From JBGPTF01 sp041490445 (GTDB taxonomy: Bacteria > Acidobacteriota > Terriglobia > Acidiferrales > UBA7541), in NCBI GenBank assembly GCA_041490445.1, contig JBGPTF010000020.1:3790-67789 (forward strand): a DNA stretch of 64,000 nt. Reading direction: 5' to 3'. The number at the start of each line of letters is the position of its first letter. The first letter of the stretch is position 1. Shown piece by piece: positions 52,637 to 62,124 of the stretch. Under the pieces are notes generated by a model. That model did no database searches and had not been told where the DNA came from. It saw only the letters and a list, made by a program, of their open reading frames with translations. Position numbers and translations under genes: made by a program.

Positions 52637-52666
52637 GAGGATGCCTCGACGAATCGGGGCATCCTC
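52637..52666 (+). promoter_or_regulatory. Hairpin between pal and cpoB
   Basis: GAGGATGCC (52637-52645) pairs perfectly with GGCATCCTC (52658-52666). It lies 23 bases after the pal stop and before the cpoB ribosome site. No T-run follows, so it may act as a processing or attenuation element rather than a full terminator. It also shows that the ATG at 52641 is unlikely to start cpoB. Confidence 0.5.
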
Positions 52667-52688
52667 CACTCCGCGAAGGAGGTTTCTC

Positions 52689-53570
52689 TTGCGTACACGA
52701 TGGGTTTTTCTATTTCTGGCGGCTGTACTGGGAGGCGCACTGGCCGGCTCCTTGCTCGCCCCGCAGCCGGCCGACGCTGTTTCGAGGGAGATTATTCAGC
52801 TCCAGCAGCAGGTGTCGCAGCTTTTGCAGGGACAGCAGGACCTGCGCAGCTCGATCGATGCGAACAACGCCGCGCTGAAAACACTACTCGAACAATCGCT
52901 CGATTCCGTCAGCAAGCTCAATACGACCATGGGGTCTCTGCAAAAAACCGTGCAGGACGTGCAGGCGAACTCCGGTTCGCGCATTGATTCCCTGACCACG
53001 CAAGTCCAGGGACTGACCGACAATCTGCAGGACATCCAGGCGCGGGTCGGCAAGCTTTCCCAGCAGCTCACGGACGTGCAAGGTTTGCTGCAGAACATTG
53101 ACGCGAAGCTCGCCGCCAGCGCCACGCCCGCGGGATCCACCGCGCCCGGCCCCGGCCAGCCGGTCGCCAGCGGCCCTCCGGTCTCGGCGGACACCCTCTA
53201 CGAGAATGCCCGGCGGGATCTGGGCACGGGGAAATACGATCTTGCGCAGCAGGAATTCAGCGACTACTTGAGGAACTTCTCCGGCTCCGACCTCGCCTCC
53301 AACGCGCAGTTCTACCTCGGGGAGATCGCCTACGCCCAGGCAAATTACCAGGCCGCGATCGATGCGTACGACAAAGTGCTAACCAATTATCCGAAGAGTT
53401 TCAAGCTGGCCGCCGCGCAATTGAAAAAGGGTGAAGCCGAATTGCAACTGCACCAGAAAGCCAGCGCCCTGCGCGATTTTCGGGAGATCGTGCGACGGTT
53501 CCCCGGGACCGACGAGGCCCGTCGGGCGCAGACACACGTCCGCGAACTCACGACCCCCCGCAACCAATAG
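52689..53570 (+). CDS. cpoB: Cell division coordinator CpoB/YbgF
   Basis: About 293 residues from TTG 52689, which has a perfect AAGGAGG seven bases upstream; the earlier ATG 52641 sits inside a hairpin. The signal segment is WVFLFLAAVLGGALAGSLLA. A long coiled coil follows (QLQQQVSQLLQGQQDLRSSI ... LQDIQARVGKLSQQL). TPR repeats come last (ENARRDLGTGKYDLAQQEFS, FYLGEIAYAQANYQAAIDAY). Periplasmic partner of Tol-Pal. Confidence 0.88.
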   Translation: MRTRWVFLFLAAVLGGALAGSLLAPQPADAVSREIIQLQQQVSQLLQGQQDLRSSIDANNAALKTLLEQSLDSVSKLNTTMGSLQKTVQDVQANSGSRIDSLTTQVQGLTDNLQDIQARVGKLSQQLTDVQGLLQNIDAKLAASATPAGSTAPGPGQPVASGPPVSADTLYENARRDLGTGKYDLAQQEFSDYLRNFSGSDLASNAQFYLGEIAYAQANYQAAIDAYDKVLTNYPKSFKLAAAQLKKGEAELQLHQKASALRDFREIVRRFPGTDEARRAQTHVRELTTPRNQ

Positions 53571-53675
53571 CCTCCGCGGATCCTTCTGCCGGATTGCAAT
53601 TGCCAGCGCCCGGGGAGTTGCCTTCAGGTATACTGCGCCAAGCCGCGGGGTCTCCTGACGGCGTGCGAGGCGGAC

Positions 53676-54101
53676 ATGTCAGTCAACAAGGTGATCCTCA
53701 TCGGGCGTCTGGGCCGCGATCCAGAGACGCGATACACTTCGAGTGGCCAGGCCGTCTGCAACTTCACTCTCGCTACCGATGAATCCTTCAAGGATCGCGC
53801 CGGGGAACGCCAGAAGCGCACCGAATGGCACCGCATCGTCATGTGGGGAAAGCTGGCGGAAATTTCCCAGCAATACCTGAAGAAAGGGACGATGATCTAC
53901 ATCGAAGGCCGCCTGCAGACCCGCCAGTGGGACGACCGCTCCGGCAATAAACGCACGACCACCGAAATTGTCGCCAACGTAATGCGCATGCTTTCGCCGC
54001 GCGGCGAGGCCCCTGCCGCCGTTCCTCCCGAGGCGGAGGCCCCGGCCCCAGAAGAAACCGCGCCGAGTCCGGAAATTTCGGACGAAGATATTCCTTTTTA
54101 G
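53676..54101 (+). CDS. ssb: Single-stranded DNA-binding protein
   Basis: The protein has 141 residues. The OB fold is clear (NKVILIGRLGRDPETRYTSS, EWHRIVMWGKLAEISQQYL, GTMIYIEGRLQTRQWDD). An acidic tail ends DEDIPF, the peptide that recruits replication and repair partners. Confidence 0.95.
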   Translation: MSVNKVILIGRLGRDPETRYTSSGQAVCNFTLATDESFKDRAGERQKRTEWHRIVMWGKLAEISQQYLKKGTMIYIEGRLQTRQWDDRSGNKRTTTEIVANVMRMLSPRGEAPAAVPPEAEAPAPEETAPSPEISDEDIPF

Positions 54102-54128
54102 TTCCCTTCCCCGCTGCTTGATTTCAAA

Positions 54129-54950
54129 TTAGTCGTCGGAGGCGGCTGCGGCCGGCTCGTCCGTTATGGATGGCAGGGTGGGCAAAACGTCGCAGGCATT
54201 GAGGCGATTGGCGATCGGGTAATCGCGGCGGAGCTTCCCGTCGCGGAATTCAATCGCGCGCTTGGCGTACTGCGCGATGTCGTGCTCATGCGTTACAAGA
54301 ATCACGGTCAGTCCCTGCTCGTCGTTCAACTTCTGCAGGATGTCCATGATCTCCACGCTGGTGTGGCTGTCAAGGTTTCCCGTGGGCTCGTCCGCCAGCA
54401 AGATGGCAGGCCCGTTCACCAAGGCGCGGGCAATCGCCACGCGCTGCTGCTGTCCGCCGGAAAGCTGTGAAGGATAGTGATGCGAGCGGTCGGCGAGCCC
54501 GACGCGATTGAGCGCCTCGCGCGCGCGTTTTTCGCGCTCGTCGGGCGACATCCCCGCATAAATCGTCGGCAGCTCGACGTTCTCCAGCGCCGAAGTCCGC
54601 GAAAGCAGATTGAACTGCTGAAACACAAAGCCGATTTTCCGGTTGCGGATGTGCGCCAGCTCCATATTGTTCAGTGACGAGACATCGATACCGTCGAGGA
54701 TGTACCGGCCGCGGGTCGGCCGGTCGAGACATCCCAGGATATTCATCAGCGTTGATTTACCGCTGCCGGATGCACCCATGATGGCGACAAATTCCCCCGC
54801 GCGGACCTCGAGCGAGACGCCCCGCAAGGCATGCACCTGAACCTCGCCGAGGTCATACGTCTTGAAGACATCCTCCAGATGAATCGAAACGGGATGTAGG
54901 CCGTTCGAGGAAACTGTCTCCACAGTCTTCGATTGTGACGGTTCACTCAT
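54129..54950 (-). CDS. ABC transporter ATP-binding protein, MacB/LolD type
   Basis: The protein has 273 residues. Walker A GASGSGKST, Q-loop VFQQFNLL, signature LSGGQQQR, Walker B AILLADEPTG and H-loop VTHEHD are all present. The order and spacing match MacB/LolD/FtsE. No permease gene follows in the window, so it works with a permease encoded elsewhere, or the operon has been broken. Confidence 0.88.
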   Translation of the reverse strand: MSEPSQSKTVETVSSNGLHPVSIHLEDVFKTYDLGEVQVHALRGVSLEVRAGEFVAIMGASGSGKSTLMNILGCLDRPTRGRYILDGIDVSSLNNMELAHIRNRKIGFVFQQFNLLSRTSALENVELPTIYAGMSPDEREKRAREALNRVGLADRSHHYPSQLSGGQQQRVAIARALVNGPAILLADEPTGNLDSHTSVEIMDILQKLNDEQGLTVILVTHEHDIAQYAKRAIEFRDGKLRRDYPIANRLNACDVLPTLPSITDEPAAAASDD

Positions 54951-54965
54951 TCCGGATCCGGCTCC

Positions 54966-55352
54966 CTAGTGGCGCTGTTGCTCCCTCCTCCTGCGATCTT
55001 CGTCGAGCCGGCGAACGAACTCTTCGAATTTGGGCCGCTGCTCCGGCGTAAGGATGGCGCGGATGCGGTCCCGGCCGTCTTTGCGCGCTTGGTCGTAGAG
55101 CGGCCTTTCCTGCTCGTAGATGGTCTGAAACTTAGTGCGGGTATCTTCAATGATGGATTCGAGCTGTTTCTTTTGATCGGGGGTCAGGCCGAGTTCGCGC
55201 GTCAGGCCTTCGACGATCCTCGGGTGGTCTCCGCGCCCCCCGAACACGCGCCCTCCCCAGAAGTGTGTGCCGAGCCCGCCGATGGCGATGCCCAACAGAA
55301 ACACCAGCACAACCAGGCCGATTGCCTTGCCGCCTGCTGCATTATTTTTCAT
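54966..55352 (-). CDS. Spy/CpxP-like periplasmic protein
   Basis: The protein has 128 residues. One N-terminal helix (AIGLVVLVFLLGIAIGGLGT) is followed by a helical domain with LTRELGLTPDQKKQLESIIE and ILTPEQRPKFEEFVRRLDED. These are LTxxQ-type repeats as in Spy/CpxP stress chaperones. It overlaps the end of the anti-sigma gene by eleven bases, so the operon order is sigma, anti-sigma, Spy-like, ABC. Confidence 0.78.
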   Translation of the reverse strand: MKNNAAGGKAIGLVVLVFLLGIAIGGLGTHFWGGRVFGGRGDHPRIVEGLTRELGLTPDQKKQLESIIEDTRTKFQTIYEQERPLYDQARKDGRDRIRAILTPEQRPKFEEFVRRLDEDRRRREQQRH

Positions 55353-55839
55353 GGTTTCTTTCCGCGATCGCCATCAGCATATCGTCCCGATCGAGGGGCT
55401 GGCGAACGGGCTCCGAAAAAATCTCCTGCGCTTCCGGCTGGCGAGTCATTTGAACTTCGGGGCTCTGCGAAAGATTCGACCGCACTCCATAGCCGACGAG
55501 AAAGGCGAGAGCCATCGCTGCCGTCAACGCGAGGCGCCACGCCAGGGTTTCCAGCGGCCTCCAGATCGCGCCGGCAAGCGCTCGCCGCCCCTCTTCGGCG
55601 CGGATCAACGCCATCACGCGAGTGGCGAAGAAGGGCCCGGGGTCCTGCATCGGCACGATGCTCTCCCGCAACAGGAGCGTGCTCTGGCGAGCAGCCTCGA
55701 GCGCACCACAACAGGCGGCGCAGCTCTGCAGGTGAGTGGCGAGCTGTTCCGACTCGGAGCCGGATAGTCTTCCAGTGAGGAAATCTTCGAGCAAAGCTTC
55801 CTGCCCGCGGCACGTGGCCCGAGTTTTCTTTTCTTCCAT
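55342..55839 (-). CDS. Anti-sigma factor with zinc-finger-like N-terminus
   Basis: About 165 residues from ATG 55839 (GGAGGG nine bases upstream). The front part carries a ZAS-like site (HLQSCAACCGALE). One transmembrane helix (LALTAAMALAFLVGYGV) precedes a short periplasmic tail. Its start lies four bases after the sigma gene stop. It is expected to hold the ECF sigma factor at the membrane. Confidence 0.8.
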   Translation of the reverse strand: MEEKKTRATCRGQEALLEDFLTGRLSGSESEQLATHLQSCAACCGALEAARQSTLLLRESIVPMQDPGPFFATRVMALIRAEEGRRALAGAIWRPLETLAWRLALTAAMALAFLVGYGVRSNLSQSPEVQMTRQPEAQEIFSEPVRQPLDRDDMLMAIAERNHEK

Positions 55840-55843
55840 CACT

Positions 55844-56506
55844 TCAATCCCTCCGATTCCCGACCAGGCGACGGCTTTCGCTGAGCCGCTGGCGGAAGAT
55901 CTTCACCAGCCGGCCCCGGGCGCGGAAGAGGCGCACTTTCACCGTATTCACATTTAAACCCGACATCTGCCCGATTTCCTCGACGGAAAAGCCCTCGACT
56001 TCCTTGAGAATCAACATCTGGCGATCTTCCTTGGCAACCTGGCTGAGCAACTGTTCCACCAGCTCTCTCAGCTCCGCTTCCTCGCTCGAATCCGCGGGCG
56101 ACTTTTGCTGGTCAACGAAGGCACCCATCCGCCGGGCCTGCTCTTCGCTCAGGTCCGCCTCATACAACAGGGGACGCACCCGCTTCTTGCGCAAGTAGTC
56201 CCAGCATTCGTTGACGGCAATCTTGTAGAGCCAGGTCGAAAACGCCGAGCGCATGTCGAATCGGCGCAGGGAAAAATACGCTTTGACGAACACCTGCTGC
56301 GCGACGTCTTCAACATCTTCTCTCCGGCGCAAGACCCCGCCGACCACGGCGAAGATGCGCTGCTGATGGCGGCGCACCAACTCCTCAAACGCGGCCGCAT
56401 CGCCTTGCTGCGCCCGTCGAACCAGCGCGCGTTCTTCCTCGCCGTTTCCGCGGCGGCGCGGCGGCCGTGCTTCCTCGGTTGCCGCTGTTTTTGGGACGTT
56501 TGCCAT
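55844..56506 (-). CDS. ECF RNA polymerase sigma factor
   Basis: About 220 residues from ATG 56506; longer starts to 56587 are open. Region 2 (FEELVRRHQQRIFAVVGGVL, DVEDVAQQVFVKAYFSLRRF, FSTWLYKIAVNECWDYLRKK) and region 4 (LILKEVEGFSVEEIGQMSGL, NVNTVKVRLFRARGRL) are complete. It probably activates this operon under envelope stress. Confidence 0.9.
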   Translation of the reverse strand: MANVPKTAATEEARPPRRRGNGEEERALVRRAQQGDAAAFEELVRRHQQRIFAVVGGVLRRREDVEDVAQQVFVKAYFSLRRFDMRSAFSTWLYKIAVNECWDYLRKKRVRPLLYEADLSEEQARRMGAFVDQQKSPADSSEEAELRELVEQLLSQVAKEDRQMLILKEVEGFSVEEIGQMSGLNVNTVKVRLFRARGRLVKIFRQRLSESRRLVGNRRD

Positions 56507-56589
56507 ACCGTTTTGGTTACAAGAGTTGCCCACCCTTGTGTGTTCAGTTTGTGCTTGCGGGAGACATTCTTCCATGCAACAATGCAAAC

Positions 56590-56961
56590 ATGATTATCGG
56601 CGAGCGTTTACGCGCACTGCGCGAAATAAAAAAGATGTCCCAGGGCGATATCGAGAAACGCACTGGCCTGCTCCGTTGCTACATCTCTCGCGTCGAGAAC
56701 GGCCACACCGTTCCGGCCATTGAGACGCTGGAGAAGCTGGCTCGGGCCATGGAAGTTCCTCTGTATCAGCTCTTCTACGATGGTGAGGAACCTCCCGAGT
56801 TGCCTAACCTGCCCAAGCGAAAGACGGCGGGCGAAATCGCCTGGGGCAGTTCCGGCAAAGAGGCGCGCTTTTTGGGGCGCCTGCGCCACCTGCTGGGCCG
56901 TATCGATGAGTCGGATCGCCGGCTCCTTATTTACATGGCCCAGAAGATGGCCCATCGCTAA
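56590..56961 (+). CDS. XRE-family helix-turn-helix regulator
   Basis: The protein has 123 residues from ATG 56590. The N-terminal HTH is clear (IGERLRALREIKKMSQGDIE, TGLLRCYISRVENGHTVPA). The C-terminal part (FLGRLRHLLGRIDESDRRLL) is helical and could dimerise. It is divergent from the sigma gene, 83 bases from its chosen start, so the two may be co-controlled. Confidence 0.85.
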   Translation: MIIGERLRALREIKKMSQGDIEKRTGLLRCYISRVENGHTVPAIETLEKLARAMEVPLYQLFYDGEEPPELPNLPKRKTAGEIAWGSSGKEARFLGRLRHLLGRIDESDRRLLIYMAQKMAHR

Positions 56962-56996
56962 TTGCCGAACGACGGGCAACCGAGCGCGTCTCAGGG

Positions 56997-58559
56997 TTAC
57001 TCCCACTCGATCGTGCTGGGCGGTTTCGAACTGACATCGTAAACGACCCGGTTCACAGCCGGGACCTCGTTGACGATGCGCACCGAAACACGCTGGAGCA
57101 CGTCCATCGGCAGACGGTACCAGTCCGCCGTCATGGCATCCTGGGATTCGACGACGCGAACCGCCACGGTGAAGCCGTAGCTTCTTTCGTCTCCCATCAC
57201 ACCCACACTCCGCACCGGCAGCAGCACCGCAAACGCCTGCCAGACCTTTTCGTAGAGACCGGCGCGGCGGATCTCTTCGACGACGATGGCATCGGCTTCC
57301 CGCAAGATCGCCAGCCGATCCTCGGTCACCTCCCCGAGCAACCGGACGGCGAGGCCCGGCCCAGGAAACGGGTGCTTCGTGAGAATCTCTTCCGGCAATC
57401 CCAGATCCCGGCCGACCTGGCGAACTTCATCCTTGAAGAGATCCCGCAGCGGCTCGATGAGTTCGAACGGCAAATCCTTCGGAAGCCCGCCGACGTTGTG
57501 GTGCGTCTTGATGGTGGCCGAAGGTCCTTTCACGGAGACCGATTCGATCACGTCGGGATACAACGTGCCCTGGACCAAATATTTCAGCTCGGCACGGCCG
57601 CGCCCGCCTTCGGCGGCGAGCCGGTGAGCCTCGGAATCGAACACGGCGATGAACTCCGCGCCAATCCGCTTCCGCTTTTCTTCTGGATCCACGACCCCTC
57701 GTAGACGTTCGAGAAAGCGTTTTGATGCGTCCACCCCGGTCACATTCAATTTCAGGCGGTCGCGCAGCAGTTCCAGCGTTTCCCGGAATTCGCCTTTTCG
57801 CAGCAGCCCCGTGTCTACAAACACGTTTTCGAGACGGTCGCCGATGGCGCGGTGAACGAGAACGGCGGCAACAGCGGAGTCCACACCGCCGCTCAAGGCG
57901 CAGAGGGCGCGGGATTCCCCCACCCGCTCGCGGATCGCCGCGACCGACTCTGCGATGAAAGACGAGCGGTTCCAATTCGGCCGGGCGCCGCAAATCTCGA
58001 AGACAAAGTTGTGCAGAATTTCGTTGCCGCGGTCGGTGTGCTGCACCTCGGGATGAAATTCCACGGCAAAAAGACCGTGCTGCGGGTCTTCGTAGGCGGA
58101 GATGGCATTCTCGGTGCGCCCGGTAACGGAACAGCCGGAGGGAAGGCCGACGACATGGTCTCCGTGGCTGTTCCAGATCTTCAATTGCTTCGGCAGGCCG
58201 TGAAAAAGCGCCGAGCCGTTTTCAATCTGCAGAATTGCCGGGCCATATTCACGGCGAGGCGCGCGCTGGACCTTGCCGCCAAGCGTGTGCGCCATCCACT
58301 GCATCCCGTAACAGATGCCGAGAACGGGCAGGCCCAGCCGCAGAACCTGCGGATCGCAGTACGCGGGGTTCGCGTCGTACACCGAGCGCGGCCCCCCGGA
58401 AAGGACCAGCCCAACGGGATCGTACTTGCGGATTTCATCCAGCGGGGCATTGCAGGGAAGAACGGCGGAAAAAACCTTCTGCTCGCGGATGCGCCGGGCG
58501 ATCAACTGCGTGTACTGTCCGCCGAAATCGAGAACGACAATGCCGCCGCGTACGCTCAA
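56997..58559 (-). CDS. guaA: GMP synthase (glutamine-hydrolysing)
   Basis: The protein has 520 residues. The class I glutaminase triad is Cys83 (GICYG), His169 and Glu171 (FHPEV). The ATP-pyrophosphatase loop is SGGVDS (223-228). A C-terminal dimerisation domain ends with the typical SKPPSTIEWE. It converts XMP to GMP. Length matches the family. Confidence 0.96.
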   Translation of the reverse strand: MSVRGGIVVLDFGGQYTQLIARRIREQKVFSAVLPCNAPLDEIRKYDPVGLVLSGGPRSVYDANPAYCDPQVLRLGLPVLGICYGMQWMAHTLGGKVQRAPRREYGPAILQIENGSALFHGLPKQLKIWNSHGDHVVGLPSGCSVTGRTENAISAYEDPQHGLFAVEFHPEVQHTDRGNEILHNFVFEICGARPNWNRSSFIAESVAAIRERVGESRALCALSGGVDSAVAAVLVHRAIGDRLENVFVDTGLLRKGEFRETLELLRDRLKLNVTGVDASKRFLERLRGVVDPEEKRKRIGAEFIAVFDSEAHRLAAEGGRGRAELKYLVQGTLYPDVIESVSVKGPSATIKTHHNVGGLPKDLPFELIEPLRDLFKDEVRQVGRDLGLPEEILTKHPFPGPGLAVRLLGEVTEDRLAILREADAIVVEEIRRAGLYEKVWQAFAVLLPVRSVGVMGDERSYGFTVAVRVVESQDAMTADWYRLPMDVLQRVSVRIVNEVPAVNRVVYDVSSKPPSTIEWE

Positions 58560-58569
58560 TTCCTCTCCC

Positions 58570-59568
58570 TCAGGCCACCTGGTTGATGGGGTGGCCGGCC
58601 CAGAAGCCTTTCAAGTTTTCCAGCGTCGTATCCAGAATGCGGAGCAGCGCTTCCCGGCTATTGAACGCGTTGTGCGGCGTGAAGACAACGTCTTCCCGGG
58701 AAAGCAGCAGACGATTGAGAACCGCCGCGCGCAGAACGGCCACGTCTTCCCGCTCGTGGAGCAATTGCCGCTCCTCTTTGATCAGTTCCTCGCCTTCGAT
58801 CACGTCGAGGCCTGCGCCGCCCACTTGGCCGGCTTCAAGCGCCTCGGCCAGCGCTTCCGTATCCACCAGCGCGCCGCGTGCCGTGTTGATGAGCAGGGCG
58901 CCGCGCTTCATCATCGCCAGTTGTTCCCGGCCGATCAAGTGCCGCGTCTCCGGGGTCAGCGGGCAGTGCAAAGTCACGATATCACTCTCCGCCAGAAGCG
59001 CGGGCAAATCCGTGTACGTAAAGCCGAGCAGGTCGGCCAGAAACGGGTCGCGCCGGACATCGTAGGCGAACACGCGCATCCCGAATCCCCGGGCGATGCG
59101 AATGACGTGCAGGCCGATGCGGCCGGCGCCGAGCACTCCAATCGTCTTCCCCTGCAGATCGAAACCGGTGAGCGCCGCCAGGTCCACGTGGCCTGCCCGC
59201 ACCTGGGCGTAAGCCTTGTGCACCTTGCGCGAGAGCATCAGGATGAGCGCGAAAGTGTGTTCGGCCACCGTATTCTCGCCGTAGGACGGTACGTTCGAGA
59301 CAACGATTCCACGTTCGCGGCACGCGTCCATGTCAATGTGGTCGTAGCCGGTGGAACGCGTCGCAATCATGCGCAAGGCGGGCAACCGGCCGATCGCGTC
59401 AGCCGTGAGCCGGGAATAGATGAATACGGAAATACATTCGGCATCCTTGGCCCGCGGGAACGTTTCCTCGTCGAGAAGCCCCGCCTCGTAGCGGGCCGCA
59501 CCGCCGGGCAGCTTCGCTTCCAGGTAATTCTTCTCCCAGTCCTTGATCTCGAAGAACGCGACTCGCAT
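58570..59568 (-). CDS. D-2-hydroxyacid dehydrogenase (D-lactate dehydrogenase-like)
   Basis: The protein has 332 residues. The substrate domain holds TRSTGYDHIDMDACRERGI. The Rossmann loop is GVLGAGRIGLHVIRIA. The catalytic arginine is in LINTARGALVD, glutamate in GAGLDVIEGE and histidine in VFTPHNAF. The layout fits LdhA-type enzymes. The gene starts 48 bases from the leuS stop. Confidence 0.88.
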   Translation of the reverse strand: MRVAFFEIKDWEKNYLEAKLPGGAARYEAGLLDEETFPRAKDAECISVFIYSRLTADAIGRLPALRMIATRSTGYDHIDMDACRERGIVVSNVPSYGENTVAEHTFALILMLSRKVHKAYAQVRAGHVDLAALTGFDLQGKTIGVLGAGRIGLHVIRIARGFGMRVFAYDVRRDPFLADLLGFTYTDLPALLAESDIVTLHCPLTPETRHLIGREQLAMMKRGALLINTARGALVDTEALAEALEAGQVGGAGLDVIEGEELIKEERQLLHEREDVAVLRAAVLNRLLLSREDVVFTPHNAFNSREALLRILDTTLENLKGFWAGHPINQVA

Positions 59569-59616
59569 CTGCCCCTTCCGTTCGGCCAGGCGCTGATCCA
59601 GTGAAGATTCCAGCCT

Positions 59617-62118
59617 CTAGCGAAGAACCAAATTGACGAGTTTACGCGGCACGACGACCGTCTTTACGACGCGCTTGCCGTCGATCAGCGGCGCAATGCG
59701 AGGGTCGTGGCGGGCGCGATCGACGACTTCGTCCTCACCCAATCCGTCTTCGACGAGGATCTTGCTGCGCACGCGGCCATTGATCTGGATGACGACCTCG
59801 AACTGCTCTTCCTTGGCAAGTTCCTCGCGATATGCGGGCCAAGTCGCGTCCATCAGGCTGCCGGAATTGCCGAGCATTTCCCACAGCTCGGCAGCGAGGT
59901 GCGGCGCCATAGGCGCAAGCATCAAGGCGAGCATGTGAAACACTTTTTTCAGGACTTCGGGCCGCATGCCCTCTTCGAGAGGCTCCTGGGCTTGCAGCTC
60001 GTTCACCAGCTCCATAATCAGCGCCACGGAGGTATTGAAATGCCAGCGCAATTCGAAATCGTTCGTCACGCGCTTCAGTGTCTGATGGGCGCGGCGCAAG
60101 AGAATCTTTTCTTTTGCGGAAGCGGTGGCGAGATCCACCTCCCCGGGCGTCATTGCCCGGACGCCGCGCAAGCGCCCCGCGTGGCGGGAAACCACTCGGT
60201 ACACTTTGTTCAGGAATCTCGAACAGCCCTCGATTCCCTGCTCGCTCCACTCGAGGTCTTTCTCCGGCGGCGCGGCGAACAGCGTGTAGACCCGCGCCGT
60301 GTCGCAGCCGTATTTATGCGCCATGTCGATCGCGCCGACGACGTTGCCGTGGGACTTCGACATCGCGCGGCTGTCCTTCAGCACCATGCCCTGCGAAAAG
60401 AGCCGCTTCACCGGCTCGCGGTGTTCGATCATTCCCAGGTCGCGCATGACCTTCGTGAAGAATCGCGAATAGATCAGGTGAAGGATGGCGTGCTCGATCC
60501 CGCCGATGTAGCGGTCGATGGGAAACCAATAGCGGACGACCTTCGAATCAAACGGGGCTTTCTCATTGCGCGCGTCGGTGTAGCGGTAGAAATACCAGGA
60601 CGAATCGACGAACGTGTCCATGGTGTCCGTCTCGCGCCGCGCCGGGCCGCCGCACTTCGAGCACTTTGCGTTCACGAATTCGGGCACGTTCGCAAGCGGG
60701 GATTGCCCCATTCCCGTCAGCTCGATCGAAAGCGGAAGCCGCACGGGCAACTCCTTGTCGGGCACGGGCACAGCGCCGCACTTCTTGCAGTACACGATGG
60801 GGATCGGCGTGCCCCAGTAGCGCTGCCGCGAAATGCCCCAGTCCTTCAGACGGTACGTCGTTTCCGCTTTCCCGAATTGTTTGGCCGCGGCGTCGGCGGT
60901 CATTTTCGCGAGCGCTTCTTCCGACGTGAGCCCGGCATACGGCCCGGAGGCGACGAGGCGGCCATACTCGGTGGAAGCCTGGCGCATCCGGTCGGCCGCG
61001 AGCGGCGCGGCATCCAGCGGCTGGACCACAACCTTCATCGGCAGGCCATATTTTTCCGCGAATTCGTAATCGCGCTGGTCGTGCGCCGGAACGCACATCA
61101 CCGCGCCGGTGCCGTACTCCGCGAGCACGAAATTGGCCACCCAGATCGGCAGCGTCTCCCCGGAGAACGGGTTCACGGCAAAGCGCCCCGCGAAGAAGCC
61201 CTCCTTCTCCGCCGTGGCCAATTCCGCCGCGCGGAGCTTGCGCTGGCGCAGGCGATTCCATTCTGCTTCCATCGCGGCCCGGCCGGGGATGCCGGCGAAG
61301 AGCGCCGGGAGCAAAGGGTGGTCCGGGGCGAGGATCACGGCCGAAGCGCCGTAAATGGTGTCGACCCGCGTGGTGAAAACATCGATGGATTTCTCCGGCA
61401 TCTGGGCCACATCAAAACGCACTCGCGCGCCGCGTGATTTGCCGATCCAGTTCTGCTGCATCGTCAAGACGCGGTCGGGCCACCCGCCGACGAGATCGTT
61501 CATGTCGTCGAGGAGCGCGTCTGAATACGCGGTGATTTTCAAAAACCATTGCTCGAGTTCCTTCGACTCGACGGAGGTGGTCTCGTGCCGCCAGCAGCAG
61601 CCATCCACCACCTGTTCGTTCGCGAGCACCGTCTGGCACTGGGGGCACCAGTTCACTTTGCTTCGCTTGCGGTACGCCAGCCCGCGCTCGAACATCCGCA
61701 GGAAAAACCATTGGTTCCACCGGTAATACTCCGGTTCGCAGGTGGAGATCTCGCGGCGCCAGTCATAACTGAAGCCGAAGCGCTTGCAGACCGCCTTCAT
61801 CTGCGCGATGTTCGAGTTCGTCCACTCGCGCGGCGGAATGTTGTTCTTGATCGCGGCGTTTTCCGCCGGCAAGCCAAAGGAATCCCAGCCGATGGGATGG
61901 AGCACGTTGAAGCCGCGCATGCGCTTGTACCGCGCAATGACGTCGCCGATGGTGTAATTGCGCATGTGACCCATGTGAAGCGTTCCGGAAGGATACGGCA
62001 GCATTTCGAGGACGTAGTATTTCGGGCGCGCGGGGTCCATGTCGGCGTGGAAGGCGCCCGTCTCCTCCCACACCTTTTGCCACTTTGCTTCAATCCCCTG
62101 CGAGTCGTAATCAGACAC
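59617..62118 (-). CDS. leuS: Leucyl-tRNA synthetase
   Basis: The protein has 833 residues. Class I signatures are HMGH (48-51, in PYPSGTLHMGHMRNY) and AMSKS (585-589, replacing KMSKS). The CP1 editing domain carries TTRVDTIYGAS (249-259) and AHDQRDYEFA (346-355). Cysteine pairs occur at 158-161, 444-447 and 486-489. Length is close to the family (about 860). Confidence 0.97.
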   Translation of the reverse strand: MSDYDSQGIEAKWQKVWEETGAFHADMDPARPKYYVLEMLPYPSGTLHMGHMRNYTIGDVIARYKRMRGFNVLHPIGWDSFGLPAENAAIKNNIPPREWTNSNIAQMKAVCKRFGFSYDWRREISTCEPEYYRWNQWFFLRMFERGLAYRKRSKVNWCPQCQTVLANEQVVDGCCWRHETTSVESKELEQWFLKITAYSDALLDDMNDLVGGWPDRVLTMQQNWIGKSRGARVRFDVAQMPEKSIDVFTTRVDTIYGASAVILAPDHPLLPALFAGIPGRAAMEAEWNRLRQRKLRAAELATAEKEGFFAGRFAVNPFSGETLPIWVANFVLAEYGTGAVMCVPAHDQRDYEFAEKYGLPMKVVVQPLDAAPLAADRMRQASTEYGRLVASGPYAGLTSEEALAKMTADAAAKQFGKAETTYRLKDWGISRQRYWGTPIPIVYCKKCGAVPVPDKELPVRLPLSIELTGMGQSPLANVPEFVNAKCSKCGGPARRETDTMDTFVDSSWYFYRYTDARNEKAPFDSKVVRYWFPIDRYIGGIEHAILHLIYSRFFTKVMRDLGMIEHREPVKRLFSQGMVLKDSRAMSKSHGNVVGAIDMAHKYGCDTARVYTLFAAPPEKDLEWSEQGIEGCSRFLNKVYRVVSRHAGRLRGVRAMTPGEVDLATASAKEKILLRRAHQTLKRVTNDFELRWHFNTSVALIMELVNELQAQEPLEEGMRPEVLKKVFHMLALMLAPMAPHLAAELWEMLGNSGSLMDATWPAYREELAKEEQFEVVIQINGRVRSKILVEDGLGEDEVVDRARHDPRIAPLIDGKRVVKTVVVPRKLVNLVLR

Positions 62119-62124
62119 TTTGGC

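Noticed and set aside
59707..61437. Plus-strand open frame of 576 codons
   Set aside because: Antisense to leuS, whose signatures are intact.
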